A stretch of 64,000 bases of DNA, taken from assembly GCF_019428685.1 (NCBI RefSeq), contig NZ_CP080095.1, positions 310,001 through 374,000 on the forward strand, read 5' to 3'. The number at the start of each line of letters is the position of its first letter. Within the stretch, counting starts at the first letter, position 1. Below the pieces are notes generated by a model. The model was not told where the DNA came from, searched no databases, and saw nothing but the letters and a program-made list of their open reading frames with translations. A program made the position numbers and the translations under genes. Source of the DNA: Paraburkholderia edwinii (GTDB lineage: Bacteria; Pseudomonadota; Gammaproteobacteria; Burkholderiales; Burkholderiaceae). Shown here piece by piece: positions 55,806 to 64,000 of the stretch.

Positions 55806-57788
55806 ATGCTTTATCCCACAGAGTTTGACGTAATCGTCGTCGGCGGCGGGCACGCCGGTACCGAGGCCGCGCTGGCGTCCGCCCGCATGGGCAATAAGAC
55901 GCTGCTGCTCACGCACAACATCGAAACGCTCGGTCAGATGAGCTGCAATCCGTCGATCGGCGGCATCGGCAAGGGCCATCTGGTCAAGGAAGTCGATGCG
56001 CTCGGCGGCGCCATGGCCGCTGCCACCGATGAAGGCGGCATCCAGTTCCGTATCCTCAATTCGTCGAAGGGACCGGCGGTCCGCGCGACGCGTGCGCAGG
56101 CGGACCGACTGCTGTACAAGCAGGCGATCCGGCGCCGCCTCGAAAACCAGCCCAATCTGTGGCTGTTCCAGCAATCGGTCGACGATCTGATGGTTGAGGG
56201 CGATCGCGTGGTCGGTGCAGTCACGCAGGTCGGCATCCGGTTCCGCTCACGCGCTGTGGTGCTGACGGCGGGGACGTTCCTCGACGGCAAGATTCACGTC
56301 GGGCTGAACAACTACACGGGTGGGCGTGCCGGCGATCCGGCAGCCGTGTCGCTGTCCGCTCGCCTCAAGGAATTGAAGCTGCCGCAAGGGCGCTTGAAGA
56401 CCGGGACGCCGCCGCGTATCGATGGCCGGACGATCGATTTTTCGAAGACCGAAGAGCAGCCGGGCGATCTCGATCCGGTGCCGGTATTCTCGTTCCTCGG
56501 CCGCGCGGAGCAGCATCCGCGTCAGGTGCCATGCTGGGTTACGCATACGAACGCGCAAACGCACGACATTATTCGCGGCGGGCTGGACCGCTCGCCGATG
56601 TACACGGGCGTGATCGAAGGCGTCGGGCCGCGCTACTGCCCGTCGATCGAGGACAAGATCCACCGGTTCGCGTCGAAGGAATCGCATCAGATCTTCCTCG
56701 AACCGGAAGGGCTGACGACTAACGAGTTCTACCCGAACGGCATCTCGACCAGCCTGCCGTTCGATGTGCAGCTCGAGCTTGTTCGATCGATGCGCGGCCT
56801 CGAGCATGCACATATCCTGCGGCCCGGTTATGCGATCGAGTACGACTACTTCGATCCGCGCGCTCTGAAGGCGTCGTTGGAAACGAAGGCGATCGGCGGT
56901 TTGTTCTTTGCGGGACAGATCAACGGCACAACGGGCTACGAAGAAGCGGCTGCGCAAGGTCTGCTTGCCGGCATCAACGCTGGTTTGCAGGTGCAGGGCA
57001 GGGATGCATGGTGCCCGCGTCGCGATCAAGCATATCTCGGCGTGCTCGTCGACGATCTGGTTACGCGCGGCGTGTCCGAGCCCTATCGGATGTTCACGAG
57101 CCGGGCCGAGTATCGCCTGAGCCTGCGTGAAGACAACGCCGATATGCGCCTGACGGAAATCGGGCGCGAACTCGGCATCGTCGATGACGAGCGCTGGGAC
57201 GCGTTTAGCCGCAAGCGCGACGCGGTTTCACGTGAAACAGAGCGTCTGCGTTCGACATGGGTCACGCCAAAGTCGCTTTCCTCTGACGAAGCGACGGCGT
57301 TGCTCGGTAAGCCAATCGATCACGAGTACAGCCTCGCTGAGTTGCTGCGCCGTCCGGGCGTTTCGTATGACGGCGTTTGCGGTCTGCGTGATGGCGCATG
57401 CGCGCCGGCCGAAGCGCTGGCCGATGACCCGGTTCTGCTGGAGCAGATCAAGGAGCAGATCGAGATCGGCATCAAGTACCAAGGCTATATCGAGCGCCAA
57501 GCCGACGAGATCGAGCGCAACGAGGCACATGAAAACACGCGTCTGCCGGAAGGACTCGACTACGCGGAAGTGCGTGGGCTGTCATTCGAAGCGCGTCAGA
57601 AGCTCACGCAACATCGCCCCGAAACGATCGGCCAGGCCTCGCGGATTTCCGGCATTACGCCTGCCGCGATTTCATTGCTGATGGTTCACTTGAAGCGCGG
57701 CCTGGGCCGCCGTCCAACGACCGCGGCTAACCCGGTCAAGGCAGGCAGCACCGACGCTGGCACCGATAGCGCGCCGGTGGTTCAATGA
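55806..57788 (+). CDS. mnmG: tRNA uridine-5-carboxymethylaminomethyl modification enzyme MnmG (GidA)
   Basis: 660 residues. With MnmE and FAD it modifies the wobble uridine of certain tRNAs. FAD fold [23 protein letters not shown]; family motifs [35 protein letters not shown] and [18 protein letters not shown]; and the C-terminal MnmE-binding domain. Codons for VSRET (near residue 475) carry a second parS. The start at 55806 gives [15 protein letters not shown], the family norm. The gene heads mnmG-rsmG-parA-parB. Confidence 0.97.
   Translation: MLYPTEFDVIVVGGGHAGTEAALASARMGNKTLLLTHNIETLGQMSCNPSIGGIGKGHLVKEVDALGGAMAAATDEGGIQFRILNSSKGPAVRATRAQADRLLYKQAIRRRLENQPNLWLFQQSVDDLMVEGDRVVGAVTQVGIRFRSRAVVLTAGTFLDGKIHVGLNNYTGGRAGDPAAVSLSARLKELKLPQGRLKTGTPPRIDGRTIDFSKTEEQPGDLDPVPVFSFLGRAEQHPRQVPCWVTHTNAQTHDIIRGGLDRSPMYTGVIEGVGPRYCPSIEDKIHRFASKESHQIFLEPEGLTTNEFYPNGISTSLPFDVQLELVRSMRGLEHAHILRPGYAIEYDYFDPRALKASLETKAIGGLFFAGQINGTTGYEEAAAQGLLAGINAGLQVQGRDAWCPRRDQAYLGVLVDDLVTRGVSEPYRMFTSRAEYRLSLREDNADMRLTEIGRELGIVDDERWDAFSRKRDAVSRETERLRSTWVTPKSLSSDEATALLGKPIDHEYSLAELLRRPGVSYDGVCGLRDGACAPAEALADDPVLLEQIKEQIEIGIKYQGYIERQADEIERNEAHENTRLPEGLDYAEVRGLSFEARQKLTQHRPETIGQASRISGITPAAISLLMVHLKRGLGRRPTTAANPVKAGSTDAGTDSAPVVQ
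57224..57239. other. parS: parS centromere site 2, inside mnmG
   Basis: GGTTTCACGTGAAACA contains the full 14-bp parS core GTTTCACGTGAAAC (57225-57238). It is read as V-S-R-E-T in MnmG, so the site is embedded in coding sequence. It lies 1.55 kb from site 1. Confidence 0.93.
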
Positions 57789-58504
57789 CGGCGCGTCACG
57801 GCAGTCCGGTCGCCGCCAGTCGCGAGTCGCTGGCGGCGTTGCTGGCCGAAGGCGCCCGCACACTTGGCATCGATCTCACCGATACGCAACAAGCGAGGTT
57901 GCTCGACTACGTCGCGCTGCTCGCGAAGTGGAACGCGGTCTACAACCTGACGGCGATCCGCGATCCACGGCAGATGCTGATTCAGCACATCCTCGATTCG
58001 CTATCGATCGTGCCGCACCTGACCGCGAACCGCGGTCCGTCATCGGTGCTCGACGTCGGATCCGGTGGTGGTTTGCCTGGCATCGTGCTCGCGATCGTGC
58101 TGCCCGACTGGCGCGTCACGCTCAACGACATCGTTCATAAGAAAACCGCGTTCCAGTCGCAAGCGAAGGCGGAACTGGGGCTCGCGAACCTGTCGGTCGT
58201 CACGGGCAGGGTGGAAACGTTGCGTCCTGGTATCGAAGTGCGGGAAAAATTCGATGTGATCGTGTCGCGCGCATTCGCAGAGCTCGCGGATTTCGTTACA
58301 CTGGCCCGGCATCTGGTCGCGGACGACGGTGCGATCTGGGCGATGAAGGGTGTGCGCCCCGACGCCGAGATCGCGCGCCTGCCGGCCGGCGCGGAAGTGA
58401 AGCAGGTCATCCGGCTCGATGTGCCCTCGCTCGACGCCGAACGGCATCTGCTGGAAATTCTTGTCGAAGAACCTGGTGCGGCAGCCGCGCCTGCGTCAAA
58501 CTAA
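57785..58504 (+). CDS. rsmG: 16S rRNA (guanine-N7) methyltransferase RsmG (GidB)
   Basis: 239 residues. It methylates G527 of 16S rRNA with S-adenosylmethionine. Motifs: [12 protein letters not shown], cofactor loop [16 protein letters not shown] and [12 protein letters not shown]. It overlaps mnmG by four bases (ATGA). About 110 bases separate it from parA. Confidence 0.95.
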   Translation: MTARHGSPVAASRESLAALLAEGARTLGIDLTDTQQARLLDYVALLAKWNAVYNLTAIRDPRQMLIQHILDSLSIVPHLTANRGPSSVLDVGSGGGLPGIVLAIVLPDWRVTLNDIVHKKTAFQSQAKAELGLANLSVVTGRVETLRPGIEVREKFDVIVSRAFAELADFVTLARHLVADDGAIWAMKGVRPDAEIARLPAGAEVKQVIRLDVPSLDAERHLLEILVEEPGAAAAPASN

Positions 58505-58615
58505 GCGCACGCGACGATCGGACAACGCGACGACGCAGGTAGCAAAGCAGGCACAGCACGGCGCACAAAGCGAACCCATACCAAACACTCAAGGCTGCAA
58601 AGGGACACATCCAAG

Positions 58616-59386
58616 ATGGCAAAAATCTTCTGCGTTGCGAACCAGAAGGGTGGAGTCGGCAAAACGACGACAGCTGTCAATCTCGCCGCGAGCCTCGCAT
58701 CGCAGGGACAACGGGTTCTGCTTATCGATCTCGATCCGCAGGGCAACGCGACGATGGGCAGCGGCATCGACAAGGCCGCGTGCGAGAACACCGTCTATGA
58801 AGTGCTGTGCGACGGAGTGGCCGTGGCTGACGCCCGCATCAAATCCGAAGCCGTTTCCTACGACGTGCTGCCGGCGAACCGCGAACTGGCGGGCGCCGAG
58901 ATCGAGCTGGTCGGCGTCGAAAACCGCGAACGTCAATTGAAGGAAGCGCTGCAGCACGTCACCGAAGACTACGACTTCGTGCTGATCGACTGCCCGCCGG
59001 CGCTGTCGCTGCTGACGCTGAACGGCCTGTGCGCCGCGCACGGCGTCGTGATCCCGATGCAATGCGAGTATTTCGCGCTCGAAGGTCTGTCGGACCTCGT
59101 CAATACGATCAAGCAGGTGCACGCGAACATGAATCGCGACCTGAAGGTGATCGGCCTCCTGCGCGTGATGTTCGATCCGCGCATCACCTTGCAGCAACAG
59201 GTCTCCGACCAGCTGAAAGAGCACTTCGGCGACAAGGTGTTCGACGCGGTGATTCCGCGCAACGTGCGCCTTGCCGAGGCGCCGAGCTATGGGTTGCCGG
59301 GCGTGGTGTTCGATCGCGCGTCGCGCGGTGCGCAAGCCTACGTGCAGTTCGGCGCGGAAATGATCGAACGGGTGCGCGCGCTATGA
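58616..59386 (+). CDS. parA: chromosome-partitioning ATPase ParA (Soj)
   Basis: 256 residues. ParA binds DNA non-specifically and moves ParB-parS complexes. The deviant Walker A KGGVGKTTTAVNLAASLA, VLLIDLDPQGNA and LIDCPPALSLLTLNGL are complete. The short N-terminus without a helix-turn-helix marks the chromosomal type. It is preceded by AAAGGGACACAT and ends 41 bases before parB. Confidence 0.96.
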   Translation: MAKIFCVANQKGGVGKTTTAVNLAASLASQGQRVLLIDLDPQGNATMGSGIDKAACENTVYEVLCDGVAVADARIKSEAVSYDVLPANRELAGAEIELVGVENRERQLKEALQHVTEDYDFVLIDCPPALSLLTLNGLCAAHGVVIPMQCEYFALEGLSDLVNTIKQVHANMNRDLKVIGLLRVMFDPRITLQQQVSDQLKEHFGDKVFDAVIPRNVRLAEAPSYGLPGVVFDRASRGAQAYVQFGAEMIERVRAL

Positions 59387-59427
59387 GCACACAACGCCAA
59401 TCGTCGAAATCGGACCGAGGAAACACG

Positions 59428-60321
59428 ATGAACGCAGTAGCAAGAAAGAAAGGGCTGGGCAGGGGGCTGGAGGCGCTGCTTGGCGGAAGTGCGGACATCA
59501 CCGAAGCGGTCAAGATCGATAGCGCGCCGCATACGCTGCCGCTGACGCGCATGCAGGCGGGCAAGTACCAGCCGCGTACGCGAATGGACGAGGGCGCGCT
59601 GCAGGAGCTGGCGGCGAGCATCCGCGCGCAGGGCCTGATGCAACCGATTCTGGTGCGGCCGATCGGCGGCGATAAATTCGAGATCATCGCCGGCGAGCGC
59701 CGCTATCGCGCCGCGCATATCGCGGGCCTCGAAGAAGTGCCGGTGCTCGTGCGCGATGTGCCCGACCAGGCCGCCGCGGCGATGGCGCTGATCGAGAACA
59801 TCCAGCGCGAAGACCTGAACCCGCTGGAAGAGGCGCAGGGTATTCAGCGTCTGCTCGACGAATTCAAGTTCACACACGAGCAGGCGGCCGAATCGGTCGG
59901 CCGCTCGCGCAGTGCGGTATCGAACCTGCTGCGTCTCCTGAATCTCGCGGCGCCCGTGCAGACGATGCTGCTCGCCGGCGATCTCGATATGGGTCACGCA
60001 CGCGCGCTGCTCGCGGTCGATTCGGCGACGCAGATTACGCTCGCCAATCAGGTGGTCAACAAGGGCATGTCGGTGCGCGAGACTGAAAAGCTCGTGACCG
60101 CGACCAACAAGGCGACACCCGCGCCGAAGAAAGTGCGCGTCGATCACGATGGCGGCCGCGACACGCGGCGCCTCGAAGAAGAGCTGTCGGACCTGCTCGC
60201 TGCGACTGTGAAGATCAAGCTCGGCCGCCGCGGGCGCGGCCAGGTGACGGTCGACTTCGGGGATCTCGACGCGCTCGAGGGCATTCTCGCGCGTCTGCGC
60301 GGCACCAACGCTACCGTTTAA
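59428..60321 (+). CDS. parB: chromosome-partitioning protein ParB (Spo0J)
   Basis: 297 residues. ParB binds parS and spreads as a CTP-dependent clamp. N-terminal KKGLGRGLEALLGG (ParA-contacting type), the CTP-site motifs GERRYRAAHIAGL and ENIQREDLNPLEEA, and the helix-turn-helix VGRSRSAVSNLLRLLNL. A C-terminal dimer domain ends the protein. An ATG at 59383 overlapping the parA stop would add 15 residues; 59428 is preferred for the family-like MNAVARKKGLGRG and upstream GAGG. Its parS targets are at 55.67 and 57.22 kb. Confidence 0.95.
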   Translation: MNAVARKKGLGRGLEALLGGSADITEAVKIDSAPHTLPLTRMQAGKYQPRTRMDEGALQELAASIRAQGLMQPILVRPIGGDKFEIIAGERRYRAAHIAGLEEVPVLVRDVPDQAAAAMALIENIQREDLNPLEEAQGIQRLLDEFKFTHEQAAESVGRSRSAVSNLLRLLNLAAPVQTMLLAGDLDMGHARALLAVDSATQITLANQVVNKGMSVRETEKLVTATNKATPAPKKVRVDHDGGRDTRRLEEELSDLLAATVKIKLGRRGRGQVTVDFGDLDALEGILARLRGTNATV

Positions 60322-60327
60322 GCGCGT

Positions 60328-61482
60328 TTGACTGTGCCGTCAGCGGAACGCGCTTCGACGCCCGCGCACCACGTGCTGCGGGCCATCTGGCTATTCGTCG
60401 CAAAGGAACCGGTGCTTGCGATTCTCGCGCTCGCACTGATTCTGCTGCAGATTTTTCACCCGCGCGCATGGATGTCGCTGCCGTCGCTCGTCGACTGGCA
60501 GACCGTGTCGACGCTGACCGGTTTGCTGATATTGACGAAGGCTGTGGAACGATCAGGATTCCTGATGTGGTCCGCGCATCGCGTCGTTCACCACATTCAT
60601 ACAGAGCGCGCGCTCGCGTGTCTGCTGATCGGTCTCGCCGCCGCATTATCAACACTCCTGACAAACGACGTCGCGCTGTTCGTCGTCGTGCCGCTTGCGT
60701 TGTCGTTGCACAAGCTGACGCCGTTGCCGCTCAGACGTCTCGTCATCTTCGTTGCGCTCGCCGTGAACGCAGGTTCGATTCTGACGCCGCTCGGCAATCC
60801 TCAGAATCTGTTTCTCTGGCAAACAAGCGGCGTATCGTTCGGCCGCTTCGTCTGGGCGCTCGCGCCATTGTGCGCATTGCTGATGGCGATGTTGTATGTG
60901 ATGACAGCAGTGTCCTTCCGCGGCGTACCGCTCGATCTGTCGAAGGACGTCGAGCCGCATCCGGTCGACCGGCCGCTCGTCAGCGTGGCCGCGCTGCTGT
61001 TCGTCGCATTCGTCGTGCTCGCGGACGCGCATCGACCGGGTATCGGCCTTGCGGGCGTCGCGCTCGGATTTCTGATCTGGCGCCCGTCGATCGTGCTGAA
61101 GATCGACTGGCTGCTGCTGATGATCTTCGTGCTGATGTTTATCGTTCTGCGTAGCGTTGCCGCCTTGCCGTTCGTCCATCAGTCGGTCAGCGCGTGGCAC
61201 CTCGCGACACCATTAAGAACCTACGTAGCAGGCGCAGTGTTGTCGCAGGGCATCAGCAACGTTCCCGCTGCGATCATGCTCGCTGAATTTTCAAAAGACT
61301 GGCGCGCGCTCGCGTTCGGCGTCAGCGTCGGCGGCTTCGGTTTCGCGATCGGCTCGCTCGCCAATCTGATCGCGATGCGGCTCTCGAACGAACGCGGCAT
61401 GTGGACGCAGTTTCACCTTTTTTCGGTCCCGTTCTGGCTGGTCGGTGGCGCGCTCGGCGCATGGGTTTTGCTGCATTTCTGA
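60328..61482 (+). CDS. SLC13/ArsB-type anion permease
   Basis: 384 residues with about 10-11 membrane segments. The family pattern is seen in LLTNDVALFVVVPLALSL, NAGSILTPLGNPQNLFLW and a second half with SQGISNVPAAIMLAEF; these two Asn/Pro hairpins are the substrate sites in this superfamily. It may move dicarboxylate, arsenite or a similar anion. It lacks its own ATG: TTG at 60328 or GTG at 60334 are the choices. It lies six bases after parB and is probably co-transcribed. Confidence 0.82.
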   Translation: MTVPSAERASTPAHHVLRAIWLFVAKEPVLAILALALILLQIFHPRAWMSLPSLVDWQTVSTLTGLLILTKAVERSGFLMWSAHRVVHHIHTERALACLLIGLAAALSTLLTNDVALFVVVPLALSLHKLTPLPLRRLVIFVALAVNAGSILTPLGNPQNLFLWQTSGVSFGRFVWALAPLCALLMAMLYVMTAVSFRGVPLDLSKDVEPHPVDRPLVSVAALLFVAFVVLADAHRPGIGLAGVALGFLIWRPSIVLKIDWLLLMIFVLMFIVLRSVAALPFVHQSVSAWHLATPLRTYVAGAVLSQGISNVPAAIMLAEFSKDWRALAFGVSVGGFGFAIGSLANLIAMRLSNERGMWTQFHLFSVPFWLVGGALGAWVLLHF

Positions 61483-61561
61483 CACCGACTCACGCTACAT
61501 ATCGCGTGTGCAGGATGGTGAAAAAACTTCGAAAAGCGCCCGGCTTCGGGGCATCCGCAGG

Positions 61562-61686
61562 TCGCTTACAATCGCCAGCCGATTCATTCAAAAGAAGCAT
61601 ATTTTCGTATCGCGAGACAGGTTCCCGCGGTATTTATTGAGCACCCTAAAGTCTTGAATTGGTTGCAACTATCGCTTACAATCGCC
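61562..61686 (+). promoter_or_regulatory. atp operon promoter region with a 15-bp direct repeat
   Basis: TCGCTTACAATCGCC occurs twice, at 61562-61576 and 61672-61686. In the second copy TACAAT (61677-61682) has a -35 box TTGAAT (61654-61659) with a 17-base spacer, a good sigma70 promoter about 80 bases before atpI. The first copy has the same -10 but a poor -35. Tandem promoters are likely. Confidence 0.6.
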
Positions 61687-61761
61687 CGGATTTATTTGCT
61701 AGGCACCCCCGTAAGCGGTGAGTAAGCTCGCGGGCTGAACAGAACTTGGCGGGACACTGCA

Positions 61762-62355
61762 ATGGCGGTACAAAAGTCGGGCGCGGCGTCGCATCAAGCG
61801 CCGAAGCAAAGCGACGACGAACACCGTACTGAGCATGGCGTCTCTGAGACGGCTTCAGATTCATCTAAAGTTCAGCGCGTTGTCGAGGATACTGAGCGGC
61901 GCACTGAGCACCACGATGCGTGGGATGTCGAGCAGCAAGATAACAATATCGTTCCGCTCACTCGGGCAGAGGCAGAGAAGCTATTCGGCCCGAACGTGAG
62001 TCGTCCATCGCGCGTCACGCCTTACAAGGTCGTGGCGGCGCAAATGGTTTTGTCCCTGGGTGCGACGCTGCTGTGGTGGCTGTTCTACAAGCCGCCGGGC
62101 GATGCTGCGCTGTCCGCATTTCTCGGGGGAGCGATTTGCTGGGTGCCGAGCGCGTTGTTCGCGGCACGTCTGAAGAAGTTGAGCGGCGCTGAGACAGTGA
62201 TGAGCTGGATGATCGGCGAAGCGCTCAAGATGGGGGCGACGATCGCGATGTTCGTCGCCATCGCGTACGGGTATCACGGCGTGCAGTGGGTTCCGCTGCT
62301 CGTGACTTACCTGGTCGCGCTCAAGACGTACTGGATAGCACTAGCCTGGCGGTAA
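61762..62355 (+). CDS. atpI: ATP synthase accessory protein AtpI
   Basis: 197 residues. AtpI helps assemble the c-ring. The C-terminal half has four membrane segments with VAAQMVLSLGATLLWWLFY and LKMGATIAMFVAIAYGY. The N-terminal 75 residues are charged and low in complexity, an extension absent from E. coli AtpI (about 126 residues). It opens the atp operon, 155 bases before atpB. Confidence 0.85.
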   Translation: MAVQKSGAASHQAPKQSDDEHRTEHGVSETASDSSKVQRVVEDTERRTEHHDAWDVEQQDNNIVPLTRAEAEKLFGPNVSRPSRVTPYKVVAAQMVLSLGATLLWWLFYKPPGDAALSAFLGGAICWVPSALFAARLKKLSGAETVMSWMIGEALKMGATIAMFVAIAYGYHGVQWVPLLVTYLVALKTYWIALAWR

Positions 62356-62510
62356 CGAAGGTCAAGCGAAGGTAAAGAACACTGGCTGACGCGGCAACGC
62401 GTCGCCGAATGGCGTGCGGGCTCGAGACGGTCCGCACCGGGTCGGCCTGCGACGCGAACGGCGGCGGGCGGCCTGGAACGATTTTCGACAATTTGGGTGG
62501 CAATAAAGAT

Positions 62511-63712
<1,202 letters not shown>

Positions 63713-63855
63713 GGTTCCTCGGAACTGCGCGCCTGACCTATAACAGGAATGGCGCTAAGCGGAACGGGTACTGGGCGCTGATCGAGCACTGATTCGATGA
63801 GCGCCTTGCCATTTCCCGTCTCCCCGTCCGAACTAGCAACATTTAAGGAAACACC

Positions 63856-64000
63856 GTGAATCTCAACGCAACTCTGTTTGCGCAAATGGTCGTGTTCCTG
63901 ATCCTCGCGTGGTTCACGATGAAGTTCGTGTGGCCGCCGTTGGTCAATGCCCTCGACGAGCGCGCGAAGAAAATCGCCGATGGCCTGTCGGCCGCCGAAA
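63856..64000 (+). CDS. atpF: F0F1 ATP synthase subunit b, 3' end cut by the window
   Basis: The first 48 residues are visible. It has a GTG start with TAAGGAAA upstream, then the membrane anchor [23 protein letters not shown] and the start of the stalk helix ([18 protein letters not shown]). It follows atpE after 143 bases, the usual order. Confidence 0.94.
   Translation, partial: MNLNATLFAQMVVFLILAWFTMKFVWPPLVNALDERAKKIADGLSAAE

Overview
The window reads as part of the main chromosome of a Burkholderia sensu lato species (Burkholderia, Paraburkholderia or a close relative). Base composition is GC-rich, almost every protein looks burkholderial, and the block mnmG-rsmG-parA-parB followed by atpI-atpB-atpE-atpF is typical of the origin-proximal part of such chromosomes. 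I found no insertion sequences, prophage, CRISPR arrays, rRNA or tRNA genes. Both window ends cut genes: ada on the left and atpF on the right.

Layout. 1-8.8 kb: ada and alkA (alkylation repair), gshA, two lipoproteins, a small membrane protein and an outer-membrane efflux lipoprotein. 8.8-20.9 kb: a complete type II secretion cluster on the minus strand, gspDEF and gspGHIJKLMN, split by a short gspC on the plus strand. 20.9-26.6 kb: a candidate small RNA, a lytic transglycosylase, a CobW-type GTPase, hupB and mnmC. 26.6-30.5 kb: two AT-rich, DnaA-box-bearing gaps that flank an antiporter gene and a YbdK-type ligase gene. 30.5-38.7 kb: a cysteine-rich MarR regulator, a glutamine amidotransferase, an old yellow enzyme, a SET-domain protein, a two-component system, DUF3717, phhB, an Lrp regulator and a CYTH protein. 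38.9-48.5 kb: a LysR regulator divergent from mmsA, a GMC oxidoreductase and a five-gene Liv-type ABC importer. 49.1-55.6 kb: a second Liv-type importer with two tandem binding proteins and a fused permease-ATPase. 55.6-64 kb: parS, mnmG-rsmG-parA-parB, an anion permease and the start of the atp operon.

The most striking feature is a pair of inverted, matching elements at about 26.79-26.85 kb (plus strand) and 29.94-30.00 kb (minus strand). Each has a TTGTCCACA DnaA box, a 13-nt spacer that differs in sequence but not in length, CTTGTTAACT, a triplet run ending in CTACTACG, and GTAAACAT. Each also has a perfect TTATCCACA box in the same relative orientation 160-175 bp on the outer side. Together with two nearby parS sites this looks like a chromosomal replication origin with two unwinding modules, separated by two genes.

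Other points worth attention: the LysR-mmsA-GMC oxidoreductase-ABC cluster fits 3-hydroxypropionate (or a related short hydroxy acid) uptake and breakdown; an sRNA-like unit lies at 21.27-21.36 kb; one LivF-like ATPase has Arg in place of the Walker A Lys; phhB stands without phhA; and GspC lacks its usual C-terminal domain. Functions are inferred from sequence motifs and family knowledge only; no searches or folding programs were run.
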